From contig UQDV01000003.1 in NCBI GenBank assembly GCA_900539945.1, forward strand, positions 62,001 to 126,000: a stretch of 64,000 bases of DNA. The letters are read 5' to 3'. Below the pieces are notes generated by a model, which worked only from the letters and a program-made list of their open reading frames with translations, did not search any database and had not been told where the DNA came from. Positions 17,323-26,392 of the stretch are shown here, piece by piece. This DNA is from an uncultured Faecalibacterium sp. (GTDB lineage Bacteria > Bacillota > Clostridia > Oscillospirales > Ruminococcaceae). Numbering within the stretch: the first letter of the stretch is position 1; each line of letters begins with the position of its first letter. Made by a program: the position numbers and the translations under genes.

Positions 17323-18417
17323 ATGCAGTCTGAAAACAAGCTGTGCGTTGTCCTGCTGTTCGGTGGTATGTCCAGTGAGCATGAGGTCAGCCGCGTTTCG
17401 GTCGGAAACTTTGTCAACAATATTGACCGTACCAAGTATGAGGTGCTCGCAGTGGGCATCACAAAGGAGGGCCGCTGGCTCTATACCGAGGCAACTGCCG
17501 CACAGATGGCAGACGGCAGCTGGGAAGAGCTGGCCGGCAACATGCCCTGCATCCTCAGCCCGGACCGCGCCGACCACGGCATGGTGCTGTTCACCCCGGA
17601 AGGTCATGTGGAAAAGCTGCATGTGGATGTGGTGATCCCGGTGCTGCACGGCCTGTGGGGCGAGGACGGCACGGTGCAGGGTCTGCTGGAGCTGGCCGGC
17701 ATCCCCTATGTGGGCTGCGGCGTGCTGGCAAGTGCGGCCTGCATGGACAAGGGGGTGGCCAACGCCCTGTTTGAAGCCAACGACATCCCGCACACCAAGT
17801 GGCTGGCCGCCAACCGCTGGCAGATCGAGAGTGACCTGGAGGGTGTGTGCGCTGGTGTGGAGGCAAAGCTGGGCTGGCCCGTGTTCGTCAAGCCCGCCAA
17901 CGCCGGTTCCAGCGTGGGCATTTCTAAGGTGTCCAACCGTGAGGAACTGAAAAAGGCCATCGCACTGGCTCTGGAAAACGACCGCAAGGTGGTGTTTGAA
18001 GCCTTTGTGGACGGCCAGGAAGTGGAATGTGCCGTCATCGGCTCCGACCCCGCCGTGGCCACCCGTCCGGGCGAGATCCTGGCCGGTGCTGAGTTCTACA
18101 CCTACGATGACAAATACAAGAACGGCGTGAGCCAGACCGTGATCCCGGCCCACCTGCCCGAAGAAAAGCTGGACGAGGTCAAGACCTACGCCGCCATGGC
18201 CTACACGGCCCTGGGCTGCGAGGGTCTGGCCCGCTGCGACTTCTTTGTGGAAAAGGGCACCGGGAAGGTGATGATCAACGAGATCAACACCTTCCCCGGC
18301 TTTACGTCCATCAGTATGTATCCCAAGCTCATGGAGCACGAGGGTCTGCCGGTGCCGGCCCTGATCGACCGGCTGATCGAACTTGCCCTGGAAAGGACGG
18401 AAAAACAGCATGGATAA
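17323..18417 (+). CDS. ddl: D-alanine--D-alanine ligase
   Basis: Ddl makes the D-Ala-D-Ala dipeptide for peptidoglycan. The 364-residue ATP-grasp enzyme starts at the ATG at 17323 (AGGAGAGAG upstream). It has the GGMSSEHEVS N-terminal loop, the LHGLWGEDGTVQG motif near residue 108, the KPANAGSSVGISK nucleotide-binding region and the metal-binding INEINTFPGF near the C terminus. The YDDKYKNG segment resembles the omega-loop of D-Ala-D-Ala enzymes rather than the VanA type, so normal dipeptide specificity is likely. It overlaps murI by 8 bases. Confidence 0.95.
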   Translation: MQSENKLCVVLLFGGMSSEHEVSRVSVGNFVNNIDRTKYEVLAVGITKEGRWLYTEATAAQMADGSWEELAGNMPCILSPDRADHGMVLFTPEGHVEKLHVDVVIPVLHGLWGEDGTVQGLLELAGIPYVGCGVLASAACMDKGVANALFEANDIPHTKWLAANRWQIESDLEGVCAGVEAKLGWPVFVKPANAGSSVGISKVSNREELKKAIALALENDRKVVFEAFVDGQEVECAVIGSDPAVATRPGEILAGAEFYTYDDKYKNGVSQTVIPAHLPEEKLDEVKTYAAMAYTALGCEGLARCDFFVEKGTGKVMINEINTFPGFTSISMYPKLMEHEGLPVPALIDRLIELALERTEKQHG

Positions 18418-19237
18418 CCGCCCCATCGGCGTATTTGACAGCGGCCTTGGCGGCCTGACCGGCGTGCGGGAGCTGCGCAAGCGCCTGCCCCATGAGGAGA
18501 TCGTCTACTTTGGCGACACCGGCCGTGTGCCCTATGGCAGCCGCAGCCCGGAGACCATCCTGCAGTATGCACGGCAGGACATCGCCTTTTTGCTGTCCCA
18601 GAACGTAAAATGCATCATGGCGGCCTGCGGTACGGTGTCCAGCACCTACCCGGCTGCCGAGGCGGCCCGGCTGCCGGTGCCCTATCTGGGCGTGGTGGAT
18701 GCCGCCGCCCGGGAGGCTGCCTTTGCCACCCGCAACCGCCGCATCGGTGTCATCGGCACTGCGGCCACCATCCGCTCCCGCAGCTATGAGACGCTGCTGC
18801 GCAAACTGGTGCCGGGCGTGGAGATCACCGCCCGCCCCTGCCCGCTGTTCGTGCCGCTGGTGGAAGCCGGCTATGTGGATCACAGCGAAGAGAAAAAGCA
18901 GCAGGTCACCCGCCTGGTGATCGCCCAGTACCTCACCGAGGTGCGGGACGCCGGGGTGGACACCCTGATCCTGGGCTGTACCCACTACCCGCTGCTCAAG
19001 ACCATGATCGGGGAGTTCATGGGACAGTCGGTCACGCTGGTGGACCCGGCCAAGACGGCAGCCCACCATCTGGAGCGGATGCTGTCGGAGCGGGGCCTGC
19101 GCGCGGCGCAGGAGAACGAAGGCCAGGCACATTTTTACGTCAGCGATGTGCCGGACAGCTTTGTGCAGACGGCAGATCTGTTCCTGGGCGAGTACAAAGG
19201 CGGCCCGGTGGAGCAGATCGCCATTGACAAATATTGA
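18410..19237 (+). CDS. murI: Glutamate racemase
   Basis: MurI supplies D-glutamate for peptidoglycan using two cysteines as acid and base. The 275-residue protein has the N-terminal GVFDSGLGGLTGVREL motif and FGDTGRVPYG. The second catalytic motif is canonical (LGCTHYP). The first is ACGTVSS at residue 72 onward, with Gly where the family usually has Asn after the Cys (CNT). Start at 18410 overlaps the end of ddl, so the two cell-wall precursor genes are translationally coupled. Confidence 0.92.
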   Translation: MDNRPIGVFDSGLGGLTGVRELRKRLPHEEIVYFGDTGRVPYGSRSPETILQYARQDIAFLLSQNVKCIMAACGTVSSTYPAAEAARLPVPYLGVVDAAAREAAFATRNRRIGVIGTAATIRSRSYETLLRKLVPGVEITARPCPLFVPLVEAGYVDHSEEKKQQVTRLVIAQYLTEVRDAGVDTLILGCTHYPLLKTMIGEFMGQSVTLVDPAKTAAHHLERMLSERGLRAAQENEGQAHFYVSDVPDSFVQTADLFLGEYKGGPVEQIAIDKY

Positions 19238-19251
19238 CAAGGGATAGCAAC

Positions 19252-19728
19252 GTGAGTAAACCGCTGAAGGAAGATTACATCATCCGCATCAAGAGCCGCA
19301 TCGAACAGCACATCGACGAGCCGATGGAGGATGAGGAAAAAGAAGAGTTTGTGGAGCTGATGACCCGCGGCCAGTTCGTGCAGAAGGGCGGCAGCTACTA
19401 TATTACCTATAAAGAGACCGAGACCACCGGCTACGAGGGCTGCACCACCACGCTGAAGATCGCGGTGGACGGCAGCCGGGTGGTCATGCTGCGGTTCGGC
19501 AAAAACGGCGGGGTGGGCACCCAGCTGCAGATCGAAAAAGGCAAGCGCAACCTGTGCCATTACGAGACGGGCTTCGGCTCTATGACCCTGGGTGTGACCG
19601 CCGACGAGATCGTGAACGAACTGACCGAGAAGGGCGGCACCGTGCGGTTCGCCTATCTGCTGGATGCCAACAGCGCCGACCTTGTGAGCCGCAACCGCCT
19701 GGAAGTGACCGTGACCCATGTGAACTGA
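19252..19728 (+). CDS. DUF1934 (YwiB-like) protein
   Basis: This 158-residue protein has the DUF1934 pattern of a small beta-barrel: MTRGQFVQKGGSYYITYKE, then a run of alternating strands ending with GSMTLGV and LDANSADLVSRNRLEV. The family is often next to argS in Firmicutes, as here; its function is not established. The GTG start at 19252 has AAGGGA 7 bases upstream. A TTG at 19234 would overlap the murI stop but has no ribosome site. Confidence 0.85.
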   Translation: MSKPLKEDYIIRIKSRIEQHIDEPMEDEEKEEFVELMTRGQFVQKGGSYYITYKETETTGYEGCTTTLKIAVDGSRVVMLRFGKNGGVGTQLQIEKGKRNLCHYETGFGSMTLGVTADEIVNELTEKGGTVRFAYLLDANSADLVSRNRLEVTVTHVN

Positions 19729-19759
19729 ATCTGCCAATACTGTGAAAGGAATCCGACCA

Positions 19760-21574
19760 ATGACTGAATTTGAAAAGACCTACCAGAATTACAACCCCCG
19801 GCAGGCTGCACTGGACGAGGCCCGTGCGCTGCTGACCGCTGCGGCAAAGGCCGCCATGGCCGACGGCACCCTGCCGGAAGCCGAGCTGCCCGCCTTCATC
19901 GTGGAGATCCCCGCCGACGTGAAGAACGGCGACATCGCCTCCAACCTGGCCATGGCCGGTGCCCGTACCTGGCGCAAGGCCCCCAGGATGATCGCAGAGG
20001 CCCTGCTGGCCCACCTGCCCGACCTGACCGACAGCGTGTTTGCCAAGGTCGAGATCGCCGGCCCCGGTTTCATCAACCTGTTCCTGTCCCCGGCTTACTG
20101 GGCCGGTGTGGTACTGGGTGCCTGCGCCAACAAGGAGTATGGCCGCACCGACCACGGCAAGGGTGCCAAGTATAATGTGGAGTTCGTTTCCGCCAACCCC
20201 ACCGGCCCCATGCACATGGGCAATGCCCGCGGCGGCGCTCTGGGCGACTGCCTGGCCGCTGTGCTGGACTGGTCCGGCTACGATGTGACCCGCGAGTTCT
20301 ACATCAACGATGCCGGCAACCAGATCCAGAAGTTCGGCAAGAGTCTGGCTGTGCGCTACCTGCAGCAGTTCTGCGGCGAGGAAGCCTATCCCCTGCCCAA
20401 GGAGTGCTACCAGGGCGGCGACATCAAGGTGCTGGCCGGGGAGTTCGCCGAGATCAACGGCGACCAGTACGTTGCCGCCTGCCAGGGGATGGACGAAGAG
20501 ACTCTGTTTGCCAGCGATGCTTTCGCACAGCTGAAGGACGCTCTGGTGGCCTATGCCCTGCCCAAGAACATCGCCGCCCTCAAGCGCGACCTGGGCAAGT
20601 ACCGCATCGACTATGATGTGTGGTTCCATGAGAGCACCCTGCACGAGTCCGGCGCGGTGATGGCCGTGGTGGACAAGCTGCTGGAACTGGGTGCCTGCTA
20701 CAAGGCCGAGGACGGTGCCATCATGTACCGCAGCGCACAGTACGCTGCCAAGTACGGCACCGTGAACAAGAAAAAGACCGAGGACGGCACCGAAGAGGAA
20801 GCCAAGGACGAGGTGCTCGTCCGTGCCAACGGCATCCCCACCTACTTCGCTGCCGATATCGCTTACCACTACAACAAGCTGGCCACCCGCGGCTTTGCCA
20901 AGGCCATCGACGTGTGGGGTGCCGACCACCACGGCCATGTGGCCCGCATGAAGGGTGCCATGGATGCCATCGGCCTGAACGGCAACGACCTCGATGTTGT
21001 CCTGATGCAGATGGTCAACCTGATGCGCGACGGCCAGCCCGTGCGCATGTCCAAGCGTACCGGCAACGCCATCACCCTGACCGACCTGCTGGAAGAGGTG
21101 CCCATCGACAGTGCACGCTTCCTGTTCAACATGCACGACGCCGGCAGTGGCATCGACTTCGACCTGGATCAGGCCGTCAAGACCGACAACGACAACCCGG
21201 TGTACTATGTGCAGTATGCCCATGCCCGCATCTGCTCCATCCTGAAGAAGATGGAGAGCGAGGGCGTGCAGTTTGCCGGTGCCGAGCAGGTGGACGCTAC
21301 CCTGCTCACCGAGCCCAGCGAGATGGACCTGGTCCGCATGCTGGCAGCCTTCCCGCAGGAGATCGTCATGGCAGCCGAGAAGTACGACCCCAGCCGCATC
21401 AACCGCTTTGTCATTGATCTGGCCAGTGCCTTCCACCGCTTCTACGGCAGCTGCCGTATCCAGGGCGCAGACTCTGCCGTGCAGCAGGCCCGTCTGGCTC
21501 TGTGCATCGGCGTGAAGAACGTCATCTTCAATGTGCTGACCATGTTCAAGATCACTGTGCCGGAGAAGATGTAA
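19760..21574 (+). CDS. argS: Arginyl-tRNA synthetase
   Basis: ArgRS charges tRNA-Arg. The 604-residue class I synthetase has the N-terminal Add1 domain (residues 1 to about 120), the HIGH-like motif as HMGN in SANPTGPMHMGNARGG near residue 145, the KMSKS-like motif as RMSKRTGN near residue 430, and a C-terminal all-helical DALR anticodon-binding domain. ATG at 19760 has AAAGGA upstream. It follows the DUF1934 gene by 31 bases. Confidence 0.97.
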   Translation: MTEFEKTYQNYNPRQAALDEARALLTAAAKAAMADGTLPEAELPAFIVEIPADVKNGDIASNLAMAGARTWRKAPRMIAEALLAHLPDLTDSVFAKVEIAGPGFINLFLSPAYWAGVVLGACANKEYGRTDHGKGAKYNVEFVSANPTGPMHMGNARGGALGDCLAAVLDWSGYDVTREFYINDAGNQIQKFGKSLAVRYLQQFCGEEAYPLPKECYQGGDIKVLAGEFAEINGDQYVAACQGMDEETLFASDAFAQLKDALVAYALPKNIAALKRDLGKYRIDYDVWFHESTLHESGAVMAVVDKLLELGACYKAEDGAIMYRSAQYAAKYGTVNKKKTEDGTEEEAKDEVLVRANGIPTYFAADIAYHYNKLATRGFAKAIDVWGADHHGHVARMKGAMDAIGLNGNDLDVVLMQMVNLMRDGQPVRMSKRTGNAITLTDLLEEVPIDSARFLFNMHDAGSGIDFDLDQAVKTDNDNPVYYVQYAHARICSILKKMESEGVQFAGAEQVDATLLTEPSEMDLVRMLAAFPQEIVMAAEKYDPSRINRFVIDLASAFHRFYGSCRIQGADSAVQQARLALCIGVKNVIFNVLTMFKITVPEKM

Positions 21575-21613
21575 AACACCGGACAGATGGCCGGAGTATA
21601 AGCAGACAGAAAC

Positions 21614-21655
21614 GGCTTTGCGTGAAACCTGCATTTTACGGTTGCAGCCTTTTTT
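21614..21655 (+). terminator. Probable argS terminator
   Basis: An imperfect hairpin (GGCT/AGCC, TGC/GCA, AACC/GGTT with bulges) is followed by six T. Confidence 0.55.
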
Positions 21656-21663
21656 GTGAAAAT

Positions 21664-21699
21664 GCAATTCCGGGCAGCCCGCAGGCTGCCCGGAATTGC
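21664..21699. other. Perfect 16-bp hairpin between argS and dus
   Basis: GCAATTCCGGGCAGCC and its exact complement surround the loop CGCA. No T run follows on either strand, so it is either a transcript-end stabiliser or a small repeat of unknown role. Confidence 0.6.
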
Positions 21700-21797
21700 T
21701 CTTATAAAAACAAAATTCCGCTGTGATTGCCAGAGCGCAGCGGAGGCAGTTCAAAATCGTTTTCTCTCTGGTCATTCAGAACAATCGAGGAACACCA

Positions 21798-22817
21798 ATG
21801 GAACCTTTGAAAATCGGAAACATCGTTCTGCCCCACCGGGCAGTATTCGGACCAATGGCGGGCTTTACGGACGCCCCCTGCCGCCGCCTGATGGCGCAGC
21901 ACGGCGCAGGCTTTACGGTCAGCGAAATGGTGTCCAGCCGGGCACTGGTGTACGGCGACCACAAGACCGTCAGCCTGCTGAAGGCAGAACCCAACGGGGC
22001 ACCCTATGGCGTGCAGATCTTTGGCGAGGTGCCCCAGATCATGGGCGAAGCCACCGCCGCTATGGAACAGTATGAGTTCGACTTTGTGGACATCAACATG
22101 GGCTGCCCGGCCCCCAAGATCGTGTCCGGCGGCGCGGGCAGCAAGCTGATGCTGGATCCGGACCGCTGCGGCCGCATCGTGGAGCAGGTGGTGGCCCACA
22201 CCAGCCGCCCGGTCACGGTCAAGATGCGCAAGGGCTGGGACGCCGACCATGTGACCGCCGTGGAGTGCGCAAAGGCCTGCGAGCAGGCGGGCGCGGCCCT
22301 CATTGCGGTACACGCCCGCACCCGTGAGCAGATGTACACCCCGGGCATCGACCCGGAGATCATTGCCCGGGTAAAGCAGGCAGTCCATGTGCCGGTGCTG
22401 GGCAACGGCGACATCCATTCGGCCGAGGATGCCGTGGCCATGATGCAGCAGACCGGCTGCGACGGCGTGATGATCGCCCGTGCTGCGCTGGGCGACCCGT
22501 GGCTGTTTGAGCGGGTGAATGCCGCCATCGAGGGCACCCCGGAACCCAAGGCCCCCAACCTGCAGGCCCGCATGAATGCCCTGCGCCGTCAGGTGGAAGA
22601 GATGGTGGAGCAGAAGGGGGAATTTGTGGCGATGCCGCAGGCCCGTGCCCAGACCATGCACTATATGAAGGGGCTGAAGGGCGCTGCCGCCCTGCGGCGC
22701 TGCTGCTGCACCCTGACCCATCTGGAAGATCTGGACGAGCTGATCGACGCTGTCTTTGAAGAGCAGCGCAAAGCCGGTCTGGACCCCGATGACGTGCGGG
22801 AAGTGCCGTTCCCGTAA
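21798..22817 (+). CDS. dus: tRNA-dihydrouridine synthase
   Basis: Dus is an FMN enzyme that reduces uridine to dihydrouridine in tRNA. The 339-residue protein has the barrel start GPMAGFTDAPCR, the active-site segment INMGCPAPKIVSGGAG with the catalytic Cys, VKMRKGW, and the FMN phosphate loop NGDIHS. The start MEPLKIGN at 21798 is chosen because the family begins there and the 25 preceding codons are not conserved-looking. Which tRNA position it modifies is not readable (DusB-like). Confidence 0.93.
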   Translation: MEPLKIGNIVLPHRAVFGPMAGFTDAPCRRLMAQHGAGFTVSEMVSSRALVYGDHKTVSLLKAEPNGAPYGVQIFGEVPQIMGEATAAMEQYEFDFVDINMGCPAPKIVSGGAGSKLMLDPDRCGRIVEQVVAHTSRPVTVKMRKGWDADHVTAVECAKACEQAGAALIAVHARTREQMYTPGIDPEIIARVKQAVHVPVLGNGDIHSAEDAVAMMQQTGCDGVMIARAALGDPWLFERVNAAIEGTPEPKAPNLQARMNALRRQVEEMVEQKGEFVAMPQARAQTMHYMKGLKGAAALRRCCCTLTHLEDLDELIDAVFEEQRKAGLDPDDVREVPFP

Positions 22818-22823
22818 AAAATA

Positions 22824-23417
22824 TTATCCGTCCTGCCGGGTCAGCTCATCCAGATTCTGGGTGTAGCAGGGCAGGCAGTGGGCCATGAACCAGTCGGCCT
22901 CCGGGCAGTGCATGGCTTCCAGCACGGCTTTCTGCTGGGCCAGTGCCGCGTCAAACTCGTGGTTGCCGCTGCGCTGCTCTTCCAGGCACTTGACCAGGGC
23001 ACTCAGCCGGTCGGCAGCCTTGAGCAGCTTGGTTTCCTCTGCCGTGAGCAGCTCTCCGGTGAGGAAGGGCGCGACCTCTTCGGCCAGCTCGTCCGGCAGC
23101 ATGGCCGTCATGCTGGCCACGCTTTCCCGCTCCATGGCCTTGTAGGCGTCGCGCAGGGTGGCGCTGTGATACTTGACCGGCGTGGGCAGGTCCCCGGTGA
23201 TGATCTCCGGGGCATCGTGGTACAGCGCCGCTACCGCCACCGTTTTGGGGCGGCAGGGGGTGCCGGTGTACCGCCGCGCGATCAGGCACAGGGTATGGGC
23301 CAGCAGGGCAGTGTCGCAGGTGTGCTCACTGAGCGACTCGGCCCGGGTGGAGTGCATCAGGCTCCAGCGGGTGATATACTTCATGCGTGCCAGCAGGGCA
23401 TTGAACGGATACAGCAT
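22824..23417 (-). CDS. yfbR: HD-domain 5'-deoxynucleotidase (YfbR-like)
   Basis: YfbR dephosphorylates deoxynucleoside monophosphates. The 197-residue protein has the family order: RWSLMHSTRAESLSEHT at the N terminus (His ligand), the HD pair in ALYHDAPEIITGDLPTPVKY near residue 67, and a later Asp ligand in KAADRLSALVKC. Length matches the family (about 200). It is convergent with dus, only 6 bases between stops, and has its own promoter. Confidence 0.9.
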   Translation of the reverse strand: MLYPFNALLARMKYITRWSLMHSTRAESLSEHTCDTALLAHTLCLIARRYTGTPCRPKTVAVAALYHDAPEIITGDLPTPVKYHSATLRDAYKAMERESVASMTAMLPDELAEEVAPFLTGELLTAEETKLLKAADRLSALVKCLEEQRSGNHEFDAALAQQKAVLEAMHCPEADWFMAHCLPCYTQNLDELTRQDG

Positions 23418-23449
23418 GGCGGGGAAACCTCCTTGGATGTGTTTTCTCC

Positions 23450-23478
23450 ACCATACCTGCCCGGCAGGCGCTTGTCAA
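23450..23478 (-). promoter_or_regulatory. Promoter of yfbR
   Basis: On the minus strand TTGACA (23478-23473), 17 bases, TATGGT (23455-23450). Confidence 0.6.
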
Positions 23479-23575
23479 GGGGCAGCGGTGAAGAAACGTC
23501 CTTTTTTCGGGCCGACCTGCGTGGTATACTGATAAAAAAGCAGCTTCCGCCCCGGCGGCGGAGAAAGAGGGTCCC

Positions 23576-25966
23576 ATGGAACAATTCGGAATGTCCCGGC
23601 AGCTGCGGCTGCCCGGGCAGCAAAAGGATCGGTTCTGGCGGGCGGTGGTGCTGTGTGCGCTCACCGCAGCCGTTTTTTTCCTGCCGTTTTACATCATGGA
23701 CGGCGGATTTTTCCACTATGCAGGCGACTTCAACAGCCAGCAGATCAGCTTTTACCGGTACATGAACGGCTTTTTGAAGGGGGCAGGCTACCCGGACAGC
23801 ACCTTTGCCGGGGCACCCCGCAACACCTTCTCCTGGGCAACGGACCTGGGCAGCGGTGCCATGAATGCCTACTCCTTCTACCTGTACGGATCGCCCTTCT
23901 TCTGGTTCTCCATGCTGTTCCCGCAGCGGTGGCTGCCCTACCTGATGGTGCCGCTGCTGGTGCTCAAGTTCGGTGTGGCGGGCGGCGGTGCGTACCTGTA
24001 CCTGAAGCGCTACGTCAAAAACTGGGATTACGCCGTGCTGGGTGCCTGCCTGTATGCACTGTCCGGCTTTGCGGTGTACAACGTGTTCTTCAACCACTTT
24101 GTGGATGTGGTGGCGCTGTTCCCGTACCTGCTGTGGGCGCTGGATGAGGCCATGTACAACAAGCGTCACGGGCTGTTTGCCTTCTGGGCGGCGGTGAACC
24201 TGCTCAACAACTACTTCTTTTTTGCCGGGCAGGTGGTGTTCCTGGCCATCTACTTTGTGTGCAAGCTCACTACCGGCGACTACCGCCTGACCGTGAAGCG
24301 GTTTGTGCAGCTGGCGTTTGAAAGCCTGCTGGGTGTGGCCATGGGCTGCCTGCTGCTGATCCCGGCGGTGCTGAGCCTGCTGCAGAACCCGCGCACCATC
24401 GACCTTGCGTCCGGATGGGGCTTTCTGACCTACGGCAAGGTGCAGCAGTATCTGGCCATCCTGCTCAGCTGGGTGATGCCGCCGGATTCTCCCTACCTGA
24501 CCTCCATCTGGTCGGAAGGCGTCATCAAGTGGACCAGCATGTCGGCCTATCTGCCCCTGTGCAGTCTGGCAGGTGTGCTGGCCTACTGGCGTGCCCGCCA
24601 TGGCGACAGCAAAAAGCGCATTGTGGCGGTGTGCGCCGTGTGCGCGCTGGTGCCCATCCTGAACAGCGCATTCTACGCTCTCAACTCCAGCTACTATGCC
24701 CGCTGGTACTATATGCCGGTGCTCATCCTCGCGGCGATGACCGTGAATGCGCTGGAAGATCACAACACCGATCTGGACACCCCGGCCCGGGGCCTTGGCT
24801 GGATCATGCTGGCTACGCTGGCCTTTGCACTGGTGCCCGTGCTGGACAACGACACCGGCACCTGGTCGCTGGGTGTGCTCAAGAACCCCGGCCAGTATTT
24901 CGTGGTGCTGGGCTTTGGCCTGGGCGGATTGCTGCTCTACCGTCTGATCTGCCAGAAATGGCGGGCAGACAGCCGCTTTGCCCAGCGCATGACGGCGGCG
25001 GTGGTGGCCTTTGCCTGCGTGTTCAGTATGGTGCACATCGGCATCGGCAAGTTCGGCCAATGGTACACCGACAGCGATCTTGTGGAGCAGGACAACAACG
25101 CCCTGCTGCTGAAGGAGAATCTGCCGGAAGGCGATTACCGCGTGGACACCTACAAGATCCACGACAACATCGGCATGTGGCTGGACAAGAGCTGCCTGCA
25201 ATATTTCGGCAGCACGGCGGCCCCCAGCATCCTCAGCTTTTACCCGGCCCTGGGCGTCAAGCGGGATGTGCGCAGTGAACCGGAACTCTCCAATTATGCC
25301 CTGCGGGGCCTGCTGAGTGTGGAATATCTCATCACCACGCCGGAACAGCAGGCGGACTTTGAGAGCCAGGCCGACGACGGCTGGGCCTATTATGACGAGC
25401 TGGACGGTTTTGTGCTGTACAAGAATAAAAATTACGTTCCCATGGGCTTTACCTACGATTACTATGTGACCGAGGAGACCTACGGGCAGGTGAACAAGAA
25501 CTCCCGTGCCAACCTGCTGATGCGGGCACTGGTGTTCAGCGATGAGGACGCTGCCGTTTACGGCAAATACCTCGCCGAGCTGCCCAACGAAAAGCAGAGC
25601 GAGCTGACCTATGAATCCTATGTGCAGGACTGTGCCGACCGCCGCGCCCAGGCGTGCAGCATGTTCCAGATGAACAATGCCGGCTTCCATGCGGAGATCA
25701 CGCTGGAGAATGCAAACCTCGTGTTCTTCTCGGTGCCCTACGATGACGGCTTCACGGCCTATGTCAATGGGGAGCAGACCGACATTGTGCGGGTGGATGA
25801 CGGTATGATGGCGGTGCTGTGCCCGGCGGGCACCAGCAGCATCGACTTTGTGTATCAGGCCGACGGCCTTGCCCTGAGCCGCACGGGAACGCTGGCCGCC
25901 CTGCCGGTATGGCTGGTGTACACGGCATACTTTGTGTGGCGCAAGCGTAAAAAGAGCAAAGTGTGA
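23576..25966 (+). CDS. YfhO-family polytopic membrane protein
   Basis: The 796-residue protein has about a dozen transmembrane segments in residues 20-480, a large extracytoplasmic domain of beta character (about 490-760) and a final helix before a Lys/Arg tail (KRKKSKV). This is the layout of YfhO, a GT-C fold protein of Gram-positives implicated in glycosylating lipoteichoic acid or related polymers. The early loop YAGDFNSQQISFYRY supplies acidic residues expected for a GT-C catalytic centre. A TATACT -10-like box lies 50 bases upstream. The substrate is unknown. Confidence 0.85.
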   Translation: MEQFGMSRQLRLPGQQKDRFWRAVVLCALTAAVFFLPFYIMDGGFFHYAGDFNSQQISFYRYMNGFLKGAGYPDSTFAGAPRNTFSWATDLGSGAMNAYSFYLYGSPFFWFSMLFPQRWLPYLMVPLLVLKFGVAGGGAYLYLKRYVKNWDYAVLGACLYALSGFAVYNVFFNHFVDVVALFPYLLWALDEAMYNKRHGLFAFWAAVNLLNNYFFFAGQVVFLAIYFVCKLTTGDYRLTVKRFVQLAFESLLGVAMGCLLLIPAVLSLLQNPRTIDLASGWGFLTYGKVQQYLAILLSWVMPPDSPYLTSIWSEGVIKWTSMSAYLPLCSLAGVLAYWRARHGDSKKRIVAVCAVCALVPILNSAFYALNSSYYARWYYMPVLILAAMTVNALEDHNTDLDTPARGLGWIMLATLAFALVPVLDNDTGTWSLGVLKNPGQYFVVLGFGLGGLLLYRLICQKWRADSRFAQRMTAAVVAFACVFSMVHIGIGKFGQWYTDSDLVEQDNNALLLKENLPEGDYRVDTYKIHDNIGMWLDKSCLQYFGSTAAPSILSFYPALGVKRDVRSEPELSNYALRGLLSVEYLITTPEQQADFESQADDGWAYYDELDGFVLYKNKNYVPMGFTYDYYVTEETYGQVNKNSRANLLMRALVFSDEDAAVYGKYLAELPNEKQSELTYESYVQDCADRRAQACSMFQMNNAGFHAEITLENANLVFFSVPYDDGFTAYVNGEQTDIVRVDDGMMAVLCPAGTSSIDFVYQADGLALSRTGTLAALPVWLVYTAYFVWRKRKKSKV

Positions 25967-26005
25967 CTTTGCCGGAAACCTGCAAAAAAATTTTTGCATT
26001 GCCTC

Positions 26006-26033
26006 TTGACTTTACGCAGATAAAGTGTATAAT
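26006..26033 (+). promoter_or_regulatory. Promoter of the Trp T-box transcript
   Basis: TTGACT (26006-26011), 16 bases, TATAAT (26028-26033). Confidence 0.82.
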
Positions 26034-26039
26034 GCAATC

Positions 26040-26320
26040 AAACCGATGAGGCGGAAGAGGAACTGCACAGCGCATCTGCAGTGAGCCCGGACAGTGCAAA
26101 CGGGCGAGAGCGGGGCAGAGTTTCGTGGGCCGCCGAGGGCCGGGCAAACGGGAAAGTTCCCTAGTAGCTTGGGACGGAAGCCTCCGTTACAGGGCAGGGG
26201 AGTGTTGGCTCTCCGTGAGAGGCTCTGTGTTCACAGCAGGGCAAGCAAGGTGGCACCGCAGAATCGTATTTTACCGATCCTGTCCTTGTGGATAACACAC
26301 AGGGACAGGGTCGTTTTTCG
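26040..26320 (+). promoter_or_regulatory. T-box riboswitch, tryptophan-specific, controlling trpXYZ
   Basis: The T-box AAGGTGGCACCGCAGA is at 26247-26262. Stem I carries a distal hairpin GCCCG/CGGGC. The candidate specifier TGG (Trp) at 26126-26128 is followed 9 bases on by GAG, the same spacing as in the Asn and Met T-boxes of this window. A terminator follows. The gap between the YfhO gene and trpX is therefore fully taken up by this element and its terminators. Confidence 0.92.
26277..26318 (+). terminator. T-box terminator hairpin
   Basis: ATCCTGTCC and GGACAGGGT form the stem, continued by TGTG/CACA, and are followed by CGTTTTT. Confidence 0.9.
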
Positions 26321-26324
26321 TTGG

Positions 26325-26360
26325 AAAGACCCGTCCCGCAAAGGGAGCGGGTCTTTTTTA
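26325..26360 (+). terminator. Second terminator-like hairpin before trpX
   Basis: AAAGACCCG and CGGGTCTTT pair around a 14-base loop and are followed by TTT. It lies 33 bases before the trpX start and is unusual after a T-box. Confidence 0.7.
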
Positions 26361-26392
26361 TGCCGCCCGCTCCGGGAAAGGAGTTAACCACT

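Noticed and set aside
19580-21775. Open frame of 731 codons on the minus strand
   Set aside because: Antisense of argS, with the same low-complexity shadow composition and no ribosome site.
23381-25999. Open frame of 872 codons on the minus strand
   Set aside because: Antisense of the YfhO-type gene; no transmembrane pattern and no start signals.
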